Assembly: GCA_964561605.1 (NCBI GenBank)
Contig: CAZLQD010000053.1
Span: 124,001-188,000, forward strand
From: JALUZX01 sp964561605
Lineage (GTDB): Bacteria > Planctomycetota > UBA1135 > JALUZX01
Reading direction: 5' to 3'
Length of the DNA stretch: 64,000 nt
A program made the position numbers and the translations under genes. The notes beneath the pieces are model-generated. The model was not told where the DNA came from. It was given only the letters and a program-made list of their open reading frames with translations, and did not search any database. Positions 17,342 through 26,116 of this stretch are shown piece after piece. Within the stretch, counting starts at the first letter, position 1. Every line of letters starts with the position of its first letter.

Positions 17342-20242
17342 ATGAAGGCCTGGCGCGTCGAAGTGTCCTACAAGCCCGGGATCCCCGATCCCCAGGGAGC
17401 CTCCGCTCTCCAGACCCTGCGGGAAGCGGGCCTGGAGGAGATCGAAGAGGTCCGGACCCTGAGAGGAACTCTCCTTCCCGGGACCCTCTCTTCCTCCGAG
17501 GCCGCCCGGGCGGCGTCGGAACTCCTTTGCGACCCCGTGACGGAGACCTTCCGCCTCCTTCCCCCCGATGCCCCCCTTCCCGGGGAGACCTTCACCAGGC
17601 TCACCGTGGTCAGGCTCCCGGGGGTCATGGACCCGGTGGCCCACTCCACGGCCCGGGCCCTGGCGGACATGGGCATCCCCGTGGAGGGGACCGGCACCTA
17701 TCGCTCCTTCCTGATCCGCTCCTCCCTCCCCGGCCGGGAGGTGGCCCGCCGGGCCGGGAGGGTCCTGGCCAACGAAGTGATCGAAAAGGTCCTCCTGGAC
17801 CAGGTTCCCCTGGAGGTCCCCGGCTTCGCCGGAGCATCCCCTCCCAAGGAAGAAAGGGTTCCCCTGAGGGAACTGGAGGGAGAGGCCCTCCTGGAACTGA
17901 GCAAGGCCAGGGTCCTCTCCCTCTCCCTGGAGGAGATGGAGGCCGTGAGGGACTACTTCCGCCGGGAGGGGAGGGACCCGACGGACGTGGAACTGGAGAC
18001 CCTGGCCCAGACCTGGTCGGAGCACTGCAAGCACAAGACCCTCACGGGGATCGTGGAATACGAAGGAAAGGTCTACGACAACCTCCTGGCCTCCACCATC
18101 GCCGCCGTGACGAAAGAACTGGACCGTCCCTGGTGCCTCAGCGTCTTCAAGGACAACGCCGGGGTCGTGGCCTTCCACGAGGACCAGGCCCTCTGCATCA
18201 AGGTGGAGACCCACAACCACCCCTCGGCCATCGAGCCCTTCGGCGGGGCGGGAACGGGAATCGGGGGAGTCATCCGGGACATCATGGGAACGGGCCTCGG
18301 GGCCCGCCCCGTTGCGAACCTGGACGTCTTCTGTTTCGCTCCGCCGGATACACCGCGGGATTCCCTCCCCGAGGGCGTCCTCCACCCCCTCCGCGTCCTC
18401 AAGGGGGTCGTGGCCGGCGTGAGGGACTACGGCAATCCCATGGGAATCCCCACGGTGAACGGCTCCCTCTCCTTCGACGAGGGCTACGCCGGGAATCCCT
18501 TGGTCTACTGCGGTTGCGTGGGAATCCTCCCCGTCGCCTGCGTGGAGAAGGAGGTCCGCCCGGGAGACGTGATCGTCGTCGCCGGCGGCAGGACGGGCCG
18601 GGACGGAATCCACGGCGCCACCTTCTCCTCGGTGGAGCTGACCCACGAGTCGGAGGAGGTCTCCGGCGGCGCCGTCCAGATCGGAGACCCCATCACGGAG
18701 AAGAAACTCCTGGAAGGCCTCCTCCGGGCCAGGGACCGGGGCCTCTACCGGAGCGTCACCGATTGCGGAGCAGGGGGACTTTCCTCGGCCGTGGGCGAGA
18801 TGGGGGAGAAAGTCGGCGCGAAGGTGGACCTCTCCAAGGTCCCCCTCAAGTACCAGGGCCTGGCCCCCTGGGAGGTCTGGGTCTCCGAGGCCCAGGAGCG
18901 GATGGTCCTAGCCGTTCCGCCGGAAAACCTGGAGGATCTGCTGGAGGTCTTCGCCTCCGAGGAGGTGGAGGCCACCCCCCTGGGGACCTTCGGCGGAGGG
19001 AGACTGGTCCTCACCTGGGGGGATCGGACCGTGGCGGACCTGGACCTGGAGTTCCTCCACCACGGCCTTCCAAGGCAGAGGCTCTCGGCCAGGAAACCCT
19101 CTCCCGGCCTGGTTCCCCCCGCCCTTCCCCCCAAGGAGGACCTGGACCTCGGGAGGGCCCTCTTCCGGGTCCTCTCCGATCCCAACGTGGCCTCCAAGGA
19201 GTGGGTGATCCGCCAATACGACCACGAAGTCCAGGCGGGGAGCGCGGGAAAACCCTTCTGCGGAAAGGAAGGCAAGGGACCTTCCGACGGGGCCCTGGTG
19301 GCCCCCATCCTGGGCCTTCCGAAGGGCTTCGCCCTGGGCCACGGTCTCTGCCCCCAGGTGGGCAAGATCGACGCCTACGCCGCCGCATCCCTGGCCGTGG
19401 ACGAGGCGGTCCGCAACGTGGCCGCCCTGGGCGCCGATCCCGAGAGGATCTCCCTCCTGGACAATTTCTGCTGGGGAAATCCCAGGGACCCGGAACAGAT
19501 GGGCTCCCTCGTCGAGGCCTGTCTGGGTTGCTCCGACGCCGCCAGGGTCTTCGGAACCCCCTTCGTCTCCGGGAAGGATTCCCTGAACAACGAGTTCCGC
19601 GGGCCCGACGGAAAGGTCCACTCCATCCCGGGAACCCTCCTGATCACGGCCCTGGGGATCGTTCCCGACCTCTCCCTCGCCCCGGGAACGGACTGGAAGG
19701 TTCCGGGTGACCAGGTCTGGATCGCAGGGGCCACGGGCCCCGAGATCGGAGGATCGGTCTACCTGAAGACCCTGGGCCAGCTCGGGGACGTCCCACCCAG
19801 ACCGGCACCCGAGAAAACCCGAAAAACCGTAAAAGCTCTCCACGCAGCCCTGGCCACGGGAAAGGTGCGGGCCGTCCACGATCTCTCCGAAGGCGGCCTG
19901 GGGGCGGCCCTGGCCGAGTCCTGTTTCGGCTCCGGCCTGGGCGTCCGGGTGGATCTCTCCCTGGTACCGGTGGAGGGCAAGATCGAAAGGGATGACATCG
20001 TCCTCTTCTCGGAGTCGCCGGGACGCTTCCTCCTGGAAGTGGATCCTTCCGGGAAGGACGAGATCGAAGAGATCTTCCGGGGGATCCCCTTCGCTCCCAT
20101 CGGGGTCGTTCGCCCCGATGCGAACCTCGAGATCCGGGGCCTTTCGGGGGAGCCTTCCCTGGCGGCCGCCGTGGCCGAACTGGAAGAGGCCTGGCGAAGC
20201 CCCCTCGATTTCCGGGGCAAGGAGGAGAAGAGCCGTGGCTAG
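17342..20242 (+). CDS. purL: FGAM synthase PurL with two N-terminal PurS-like domains
   Basis: 966 aa. It converts FGAR and glutamine-derived ammonia to FGAM in purine synthesis. Residues 1-78 (YKPGIPDPQGASALQTL) and about 84-155 (LPGVMDPVAHSTARALADMGI) each resemble PurS, the small bridging subunit that is separate in Bacillus. The PurL core begins near 200 with ELETLAQTWSEHCKHKT, then KVETHNHPSAIEPFGGAGTG, and later NPYE-like glycine-rich ATP sites. The size is intermediate between Bacillus PurL (about 740) and E. coli PurL (about 1300); the glutaminase is supplied by purQ, which overlaps the 3' end. The activity is secure; the domain reading is from pattern. Confidence 0.95.
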   Translation: MKAWRVEVSYKPGIPDPQGASALQTLREAGLEEIEEVRTLRGTLLPGTLSSSEAARAASELLCDPVTETFRLLPPDAPLPGETFTRLTVVRLPGVMDPVAHSTARALADMGIPVEGTGTYRSFLIRSSLPGREVARRAGRVLANEVIEKVLLDQVPLEVPGFAGASPPKEERVPLRELEGEALLELSKARVLSLSLEEMEAVRDYFRREGRDPTDVELETLAQTWSEHCKHKTLTGIVEYEGKVYDNLLASTIAAVTKELDRPWCLSVFKDNAGVVAFHEDQALCIKVETHNHPSAIEPFGGAGTGIGGVIRDIMGTGLGARPVANLDVFCFAPPDTPRDSLPEGVLHPLRVLKGVVAGVRDYGNPMGIPTVNGSLSFDEGYAGNPLVYCGCVGILPVACVEKEVRPGDVIVVAGGRTGRDGIHGATFSSVELTHESEEVSGGAVQIGDPITEKKLLEGLLRARDRGLYRSVTDCGAGGLSSAVGEMGEKVGAKVDLSKVPLKYQGLAPWEVWVSEAQERMVLAVPPENLEDLLEVFASEEVEATPLGTFGGGRLVLTWGDRTVADLDLEFLHHGLPRQRLSARKPSPGLVPPALPPKEDLDLGRALFRVLSDPNVASKEWVIRQYDHEVQAGSAGKPFCGKEGKGPSDGALVAPILGLPKGFALGHGLCPQVGKIDAYAAASLAVDEAVRNVAALGADPERISLLDNFCWGNPRDPEQMGSLVEACLGCSDAARVFGTPFVSGKDSLNNEFRGPDGKVHSIPGTLLITALGIVPDLSLAPGTDWKVPGDQVWIAGATGPEIGGSVYLKTLGQLGDVPPRPAPEKTRKTVKALHAALATGKVRAVHDLSEGGLGAALAESCFGSGLGVRVDLSLVPVEGKIERDDIVLFSESPGRFLLEVDPSGKDEIEEIFRGIPFAPIGVVRPDANLEIRGLSGEPSLAAAVAELEEAWRSPLDFRGKEEKSRG

Positions 20243-20999
20243 ACCGGAATTCCTGGTGCTCCGGGCGGCGGGCACGAACTGCGAGATCGAGACGGCCTGG
20301 GCCCTGGAGACTGCCGGGGCCCGAGTGAATACGGTCCATATAAAACGAATCCTCGAAGAGCCGTCTCTCCTGGAGAGGGCCCAGGGCCTGGTGATCCCGG
20401 GGGGGTTCAGTTACGGCGACGACATCGCCGCCGGAAGGATCCTGGCGAACCAGATCCGGAACCACCTGGCCCCCTCCGTTGCGGCCTTCGTGGAGAAGGG
20501 TGGACTCGTGCTGGGAATCTGCAACGGTTTCCAGGTCCTCGTGAAGACGGGTCTCCTCCCCGGGCGGTACCTCCCCAGGATGGTCCAGGAGGTCACCCTG
20601 GGCTGGAACGATTCCAACCAGTACGAGTGCCGGTGGGTCTACCTGGAGTGCCTTCCCTCCAAGTGTCTCTTCCTTCCCCCCGGCGGCACGATCCTGCGCG
20701 TTCCCGTGGCCCATGCCGAGGGCAAGCTCCTTCCCGGGAAGCCCGGCGGGGAGAAGGACCTCTTCCGGGAAGGCCTGGCGGCCCTGCGCTACGTGACCCC
20801 CGATGGGAAGAGCCCCGCCCCCTTCCCGTGGAACCCCAACGGATCGGCCGGGGGAATCGCCGCCCTCACCGACCCGACGGGGAGGATCCTGGGGATGATG
20901 CCCCACCCGGAAAGGGCGATGCTTCCCTGGCACCTCCCCGGGGGAGGCGAACCCCAGGGGGGGGAGATCTTCCGGAGGATGGTGGCCCTATTGGCCTGA
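20235..20999 (+). CDS. purQ: FGAM synthase glutaminase subunit PurQ
   Basis: 254 aa class I glutamine amidotransferase that feeds ammonia to PurL. The nucleophile is Cys96 in GICNGFQ; His224 and Glu226 in PHPERAM complete the triad. VIPGGFSYGDDIAAGRI is the typical PurQ loop. The GTG start overlaps purL by 8 nt and has GGAGGAG upstream; a longer in-frame extension into purL was rejected because homology starts at ARPEFLVLRAAGTNC. Confidence 0.96.
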   Translation: MARPEFLVLRAAGTNCEIETAWALETAGARVNTVHIKRILEEPSLLERAQGLVIPGGFSYGDDIAAGRILANQIRNHLAPSVAAFVEKGGLVLGICNGFQVLVKTGLLPGRYLPRMVQEVTLGWNDSNQYECRWVYLECLPSKCLFLPPGGTILRVPVAHAEGKLLPGKPGGEKDLFREGLAALRYVTPDGKSPAPFPWNPNGSAGGIAALTDPTGRILGMMPHPERAMLPWHLPGGGEPQGGEIFRRMVALLA

Positions 21000-21021
21000 A
21001 GGCGGCAGGGGCCTTTCCTCC

Positions 21022-21780
21022 TCAGATCCAGTGGAGGACGTCCTTCGCCAGGATCAGGGCCGCCACCCCCAGGAGGACCCAGCCGAAGACCCTCTTCACC
21101 CCCTTGGGCCTCAAGTGGTCCGCCATCACCCGGGATCCCAGCCGGCTTCCCAGGAAGACCGCCAGGACGCACCCGCCCCAGACGCCCCAATCGGGCCTGG
21201 CCGCCGTGGCCAGGTGGGAGAGGAAGCTCGAGGTGCCGGCGAAGGTCACCACCAGGGCTGAAGTTGCCGCCGCCCTCCTGGGGTCCAGGCCGGAAAGGTA
21301 GAGAAGGGGAACCACGAAGGACCCGCCCCCCCTACCGATCATTCCCGCCGCAATCCCAAGGAGGGAACCGGCCGAGAAACCCAGGGCCAGCCTTCCGCCG
21401 GGGGACAGGGGCCTTTCCGGCCTCCAACCCGTCAGCACCAGGACTCCCGCCGAAGCGGTGAAGAGGGCGAAGAAGACCAGGAGTGGTTTTGCAGGGAGCC
21501 CCCTGTCGATCCAGACACCCAGGGGGGCGAAAACCACCATGGAGGCGGCGAAAGGGAGCCCCACCCTCCAGGAAACCAGTTTTCTGCGGATGTAGGTGAC
21601 CGAAGCGGAACCGCTGTTCACCACGTTCAGGAGCATCCCCAGAGGGACGGCCTGGGTCTTGAAGTCCATCCCGAGCCAGAAGAGTAGGGGCACGTAGAGC
21701 TGGGCCCCCCCCATGCCGAGCATGGAGAAGAGGAAGGAGATGCAAAAAAAGAGGGGGACGGCCAGGTAGAGAGGGTCCAT
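21022..21780 (-). CDS. TauE/SafE family membrane permease
   Basis: 252 aa with about eight hydrophobic helices in two related halves, as in the TauE/SafE (DUF81) family of sulfite, sulfoacetate or sulfonate exporters. The glycine-rich repeats MLGMGGAQLYVPLL near the start and GMIGRGGGSFVVPLL in the second half are the family's inverted signatures. GGAGGAGG directly precedes the ATG. It is 17 nt downstream of a rhodanese gene, a common pairing that suggests sulfur-compound handling; the actual substrate is unknown. Convergent with purQ. Confidence 0.88.
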   Translation of the reverse strand: MDPLYLAVPLFFCISFLFSMLGMGGAQLYVPLLFWLGMDFKTQAVPLGMLLNVVNSGSASVTYIRRKLVSWRVGLPFAASMVVFAPLGVWIDRGLPAKPLLVFFALFTASAGVLVLTGWRPERPLSPGGRLALGFSAGSLLGIAAGMIGRGGGSFVVPLLYLSGLDPRRAAATSALVVTFAGTSSFLSHLATAARPDWGVWGGCVLAVFLGSRLGSRVMADHLRPKGVKRVFGWVLLGVAALILAKDVLHWI

Positions 21781-21797
21781 GCCTCCTCCCCGGGGCC

Positions 21798-22202
21798 CTA
21801 GGCCCCTGTTCCTCCCACAAGGCCTTCCCTGGCGGCGATCCTCCCGGGCTTCAGCTCCTCCACCAGGTCGTGGTAGCCCGTGGCGAGGAACCGGACGTTC
21901 TCCCACCCCGAGGCGGAGAGGTAGGCGTAGGCGATGGCCGACCGGGTCCCGACGGAACAGAAGACCGCTACGAGCCCCTCCCTGGGGACCTCCTCCTTCC
22001 GCCGGGGAAGTTCGTCCAGGGGGATGTGAAGGGCCCCGGGAAAGGCCAGGAGCTCCGCCTCCTTCCGGGACCGGACGTCCAGGAGGAGGGCCTCCCCCAG
22101 GACCTTTCGCTCCAGGAAGGTCCGGGCGCTCACCTTGTGCCCGCCCTTGGAGAAGAAGTCGAACCGGAAACCTTGCAACCACTGGTCCATCGAAGGGGTC
22201 AT
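21798..22202 (-). CDS. Rhodanese-domain protein
   Basis: 134 aa, a single rhodanese domain. LLLDVRSRKEAE is the CH2A-like opening; the active-site loop FCSVGTRS holds Cys82, which would carry the persulfide, and GYHDL follows in the last helix. GGGAGGAC lies 4-5 nt before the ATG; MDQW at residue 5 is an alternative start. Single-domain rhodaneses transfer sulfane sulfur or detoxify it; with the adjacent TauE/SafE permease this looks like a two-gene sulfur unit. Confidence 0.87.
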   Translation of the reverse strand: MTPSMDQWLQGFRFDFFSKGGHKVSARTFLERKVLGEALLLDVRSRKEAELLAFPGALHIPLDELPRRKEEVPREGLVAVFCSVGTRSAIAYAYLSASGWENVRFLATGYHDLVEELKPGRIAAREGLVGGTGA

Positions 22203-22335
22203 GGATGTCCTCCCGGGTCTTTCGGGCCATCACTTTCCCAACTATCGAAGTAACGACCTCCTTTCCCTCCTCTTTCCCCCCTCCCCCAAGTTTCCCTCCC
22301 CCTGCGGCCGATCTCTCCGGAGGGGAACGAGGAAG

Positions 22336-23892
22336 ATGGGAGGAAAGACCGGTCGGATAGGCCTCCAGGAGAGGCTCTTCTCCACCTGGGAGGCGGAACT
22401 CCGGGCCCTGGGCCTGGAGGGCCCCCCTTCCCTGGCACAGAGGAAGGAGAGGCTCTACAGGGAGATCGAGAGCCTTCCTCTCAGGAGAAAATCCTCCTCG
22501 GGAGAGTGGATCCGCCGGGTCCGGAAGGAAGGAGGGGCCCTCCTGGTGGGGGACTACCACACCCTCCCCAGGGCCCAGAAAGCGGCGGGGAAGATCCTCT
22601 CCCTCCTCGTAAAGGCGGGATCCTCTCCTCTCCTCATGCTGGAGTGTTTCTCCGGCCGCCACGAAAAGGCCCTCCGGGAATGGAACCAGGGGCGGATCGG
22701 TACCGGAACCCTCCGGGCCAGGACCTCCTTCGACGAGACCTGGGGTTTTCCCTGGGAAGGTTACGCCCACCTCCTGGAACGGGCCCGCCGGCTCGGGGTC
22801 CCGGTCCTTCCCCTGGAAGGAGGATCCTCCCGGCGGGGAATGGCCGGGAGGGAGAGGGAGATGGCCCGCCGGGTCCTCCGGGCCCTTCGGGCCAGGCCGG
22901 GCCGCCCGGCTTTCCTCCTCGTGGGGGATCTCCACCTCTCCCGGGAAGGCATCCCCTCCATCCTGGACGAGGCGGGTGTTCCCACGTTCCGTATTTTTCA
23001 GAACCTGGAGACGGTCTACTGGGATCTTTCCTCCCAAGGGAGCCTCAGGAAGGAGACCTGGGTGGAACTCGGGGACCGGACCTGGTGCCTCCTGGAGACC
23101 CACCCTCTCTGGAAACTCCAGTCGGCCTTCACCTGGCTGGAGGACCGGGTCTTCCAGGCAGGAAAGGAAGGCCCCGACGTGGCCCTCTCGGAGAAGGCCC
23201 TCGAACTGGCCCAGGCCATGGGGGAACACCTGGGCATCGCCCTCCCACCCTACCGGGCGCCCCTGGTCTTCACGGGGGACCCCTTTCCTTTCCTGGACCT
23301 CCTCCACGCCATGAAGGTGCGGGCCCCTTCCAGGAGGGCCTTCCTCTCCCAGGTGAGGGCCTGCGGAATCTACCTGCCCCCCGGCAGGGACCTGGTCTTT
23401 CTTGTCTCCCCCTCCTTGAACTTCCTCGCCGAGGCGGCCGCACGTTGGCTCGCCGAGACGGCGAAGCCGGCCCGCAGAAGCCCCCATACCCCCGAGGGAA
23501 CCTTCCTCCACGCGGTCCTGGACCACGCTCTGGGCTGGGCGGGATCCCTCCTCTTCAACCCCTTCCGGGCCAGGTCGGCCGGCCCGGGGGTCCCCCGGGG
23601 ATTCTGGCCCCTCCTGGACGGAAGCCGGAAGGGATTCGAGGCCCTGGGAGAGCGGGTCCGCCGGGTTCCCCCGACGGAGAGGTGCTTTCTCGCAAGAAGG
23701 CTGGGAAGGGCCCTGGGAACCGCCATTTACGGAGTCCTGGAACAAGGGATCCAGGAGGAGAGCCTCCTGGGGGAGCTCTTCCTTTCCCGTCCCGCCGGCC
23801 CCAAGGGGGTCTATACCTTTCTCTCCTCGGTCCTCGAAAAAGAGGGGATCCTGGAGAGGATGGGCGGCACTGCGGGAAGGTCGGGAAGGTAG
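22336..23892 (+). CDS. ChaN-like (DUF399) protein, copy 1
   Basis: 518 aa. The ATG at 22336 follows GAGGAAG; earlier in-frame codons lie in the divergent promoter region. Residues about 65-260 resemble the ChaN/Tiki-like haem- or iron-binding fold: ALLVGDYHTLPRAQ at the first strand and LLVGDLHLSREGIP later, each with a conserved His. The C-terminal half (about 300-518) is shared with the next gene but not otherwise recognised, including a FLHAVLDHALGWAG segment. No signal peptide is visible, so it is probably cytoplasmic. The function is unknown; iron or tetrapyrrole handling is suggested only by the family. Confidence 0.72.
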   Translation: MGGKTGRIGLQERLFSTWEAELRALGLEGPPSLAQRKERLYREIESLPLRRKSSSGEWIRRVRKEGGALLVGDYHTLPRAQKAAGKILSLLVKAGSSPLLMLECFSGRHEKALREWNQGRIGTGTLRARTSFDETWGFPWEGYAHLLERARRLGVPVLPLEGGSSRRGMAGREREMARRVLRALRARPGRPAFLLVGDLHLSREGIPSILDEAGVPTFRIFQNLETVYWDLSSQGSLRKETWVELGDRTWCLLETHPLWKLQSAFTWLEDRVFQAGKEGPDVALSEKALELAQAMGEHLGIALPPYRAPLVFTGDPFPFLDLLHAMKVRAPSRRAFLSQVRACGIYLPPGRDLVFLVSPSLNFLAEAAARWLAETAKPARRSPHTPEGTFLHAVLDHALGWAGSLLFNPFRARSAGPGVPRGFWPLLDGSRKGFEALGERVRRVPPTERCFLARRLGRALGTAIYGVLEQGIQEESLLGELFLSRPAGPKGVYTFLSSVLEKEGILERMGGTAGRSGR

Positions 23893-24032
23893 GGATGCCG
23901 GCGGGCCTTGCGGGAATTCCCCGTTCCCTTGCCGGGAATGGGGGAAATCCCCCTCCCGGCGGCCCGCCCGGACCCGGGGGGGCAGGAAAAGCCGGGTAGC
24001 GGCCCGGCCCCCCTCCCGTTACCCTGGCCTCG

Positions 24033-25478
24033 GTGAACCTCACGGAGAAATGGATTTCTCTGTTGCGGCGCCGGTGTTTTCCCCCCTGGGAGGGACCGGG
24101 CAGGCCCGGCGACGGAGAGAGGGAGGCTCTCAAGCTCTTCCGGGAGCTTGGAAAGGACCGGCTTTCCTCCCTCTCCTGGGAAGAAACGGAAGAAATTCTC
24201 TCCCGGGCCAGGATCCTCCTGGTCGGGTCCTGGCACCACCTCCTCCTCCATGCCCGCTTTGCAGGAGCCCTGGCGGCCCGTTTCGCCCGGAAGGGCGAGG
24301 AGGTCCATCTGGGCCTGGGGATGATTCCCCAGGAGGCCCTCCGGACGAAAAGGATCCCGAGAGGCCTCCCGGAATCCTTCCTGGATGCCCTCTTCCAGGG
24401 TCTGGGGGAGGAAGGCGACGGGGTGGAGGTCCGGGGATGGAAGAAGTGGAACCGGGGCCTGGCGGCCCCCGGGCCCATGGCGGAACGCCTGGTGAAGCTC
24501 GCCGAGCGTGGGAAGAAGGTGATCCTCCTCCACGGAGAATTCCATCTCCTGCCCCCCTTCCTTCCCCGGGCCTTGAAGGAATCCGCCCTGGGCTCCCGGG
24601 AGAAGGAATTCCGGGTCCTCTGGCCCGGCGCCCCCGGTCCCTTTCTCCACCTCGCCTCCAGGGGAGGGGAGAAACTCCCGGCCCTCCTGGGAGACGGGAG
24701 TGTGTACCTCCCCCTCTGCCATCCCCTCCACCGGATCGCCGCCCTCGAGGCCTGGAGGGAGAAGTCCCCCCTCCTGCCGGCCACGCCCCTCCACCCCCTC
24801 CTTCCCCCGGGCCCAACCCTGGAGGAGGCCTTCCACGACCTGGCCGGCCGTTGCGCCCGCTTCCTCGAGATCCCCCTCCCTTCGCCCATCCCCCTGGTCA
24901 CCTTCGAGGCGGACAACCCCTACGCCCTGGTGGACTCCGCCCTGGACCCGGGCCCGGCCCGGGACCTGGCCCACCGGGCCCTGGAAGAGGGAGAGGGCCT
25001 GGCCCTACCCCACCTCCCCATGGTGGTCCTGGGCGGTCCCGGCGCCTTGGAGGCCGCCGAGGAGGCGGCCCACTTCCTCCACATCTCCAGCACCGGGCTC
25101 CACAGGGTCCCCCACGCCTCCCCCCTGCACGGCATGCTTCTCGGGGCCCTGGCCGAAGCCGTCGCCCGGGGAACGGCCCGGGCGGTCCTACCGGGGACCC
25201 AGCCCTGGCGGCCCAGGACGAAACTTCTGCCCCAGAAGGCCCTTGCCTGGAAACGAAGGGCCTGGCCGAGGATCCGGAAGGGCGGGGCCCACCTCCCCTC
25301 CCTGGAGTGGCTCGACCCCACGGAGAGAGGTGTGGCGGCCCACCTCATCGGTTACTCCCTGGCGGAAACGATCCTCGAGTCCCCCGGGGCCCGGGAGCGT
25401 CTCCAGGTCCTGGCCCGAACCCCTCCCCCCTCCGGGGAAGAGGAGTGCCTGGCCCTCTTCCGGGAGGTCCTGCCGTGA
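24033..25478 (+). CDS. ChaN-like protein, diverged copy 2
   Basis: 481 aa, GTG start with a poor ribosome site. It parallels the upstream gene along its length: ILLVGSWHHLLLHARF replaces the GDYHTLPRAQ block, LLHGEFHLLPPFLP replaces the GDLHLSREG block, and the C-terminal HASPLHGMLLGALAEAVA matches the HTPEGTFLHAVLDHALG region. Divergence at the first motif (Asp to Ser) suggests changed or lost metal chemistry. The two copies likely arose by tandem duplication. The stop overlaps the GTG of the PDZ lipoprotein gene (GTGA), so those two are co-translated. Confidence 0.68.
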   Translation: MNLTEKWISLLRRRCFPPWEGPGRPGDGEREALKLFRELGKDRLSSLSWEETEEILSRARILLVGSWHHLLLHARFAGALAARFARKGEEVHLGLGMIPQEALRTKRIPRGLPESFLDALFQGLGEEGDGVEVRGWKKWNRGLAAPGPMAERLVKLAERGKKVILLHGEFHLLPPFLPRALKESALGSREKEFRVLWPGAPGPFLHLASRGGEKLPALLGDGSVYLPLCHPLHRIAALEAWREKSPLLPATPLHPLLPPGPTLEEAFHDLAGRCARFLEIPLPSPIPLVTFEADNPYALVDSALDPGPARDLAHRALEEGEGLALPHLPMVVLGGPGALEAAEEAAHFLHISSTGLHRVPHASPLHGMLLGALAEAVARGTARAVLPGTQPWRPRTKLLPQKALAWKRRAWPRIRKGGAHLPSLEWLDPTERGVAAHLIGYSLAETILESPGARERLQVLARTPPPSGEEECLALFREVLP

Positions 25479-26089
25479 GGCCCGGCCCGGCACGGCTCCT
25501 CCCCCTGGCGGTCCTTCCGATCCTTGGAGGGTGCCTGGCCCGTTTCGACCCCGACGAGACCCCCTGGTGCCTCCAGGCCGTCCCCCTCCGGGGCGGGAGG
25601 CTCTTCCCCCAGGGCGTATGGGAGAAGGAGGAAGGGGACCGGACGAAGCGAACCTACCTTCCCTTCGCCCGGGAAGGGAGGAGGATCGGCCTGGCCCTGG
25701 CCCGGTTCCCGGGAGGAGAGATCCTCGTGGCCGACGTGGTTCCCGGGGGTCCCGCCGCCAGGGCGGGATTCAGGCCGGGCCAGGTCCTGCTCTGCCGGGG
25801 AAGGGACTTGAAGGCCCTCCTGGAAAGGATGGCCGCCCGGCCCGGCCGGTGGAGGGTGCGCCGGGGCAAGGAGACCAGGCTCCTCTTCCTCTCCCCCGTG
25901 GAGAACATCCGGGGGCGGTCCGACCTGGCCCTTCCCCTGCTCTTCTCCTTCTCGGGGGACGACTCCTTCCTGCGGCTCGAGCTCTTCCTGTCCTTCCTCT
26001 CCTTCGAGACGCGCTGGGAAGAAAGAGGGCCGGGGCTCCTGGAGCGGAGGGTGACCTTCTCCCTCTTCTGGGGGCTCCTCGGTCTTTGA
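25475..26089 (+). CDS. PDZ-like lipoprotein
   Basis: 204 aa. The GTG start overlaps the preceding stop by 4 nt. The first 20 residues end in LPILGGC, a lipobox with Cys20 as the lipidated residue. Residues about 85-135 look like a minimal PDZ domain (LVADVVPGGPAARAGFRPGQVLL). The C-terminal third is beta-rich without known family. No protease domain. It is coupled to the ChaN-like pair, so it may be their envelope partner; that is inference from position. Confidence 0.72.
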   Translation: MRPGPARLLPLAVLPILGGCLARFDPDETPWCLQAVPLRGGRLFPQGVWEKEEGDRTKRTYLPFAREGRRIGLALARFPGGEILVADVVPGGPAARAGFRPGQVLLCRGRDLKALLERMAARPGRWRVRRGKETRLLFLSPVENIRGRSDLALPLLFSFSGDDSFLRLELFLSFLSFETRWEERGPGLLERRVTFSLFWGLLGL

Positions 26090-26116
26090 AGGGCTTCTCC
26101 CCCTTCCCGGTCCGCA

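Noticed and set aside
21022..23745. A 900-codon open frame on the minus strand running through the TauE/SafE gene, the rhodanese gene and the ChaN-like gene.
   Set aside because: Only its last 252 codons match a family; the upstream part is antisense or out-of-frame to genes with strong homology.
23900..23968. Inverted repeat GGCGGGCC/GGCCCGCC enclosing further small palindromes between the two ChaN-like genes.
   Set aside because: No T tract and distant arms; GC-rich sequence makes such pairing common, so not called a terminator.
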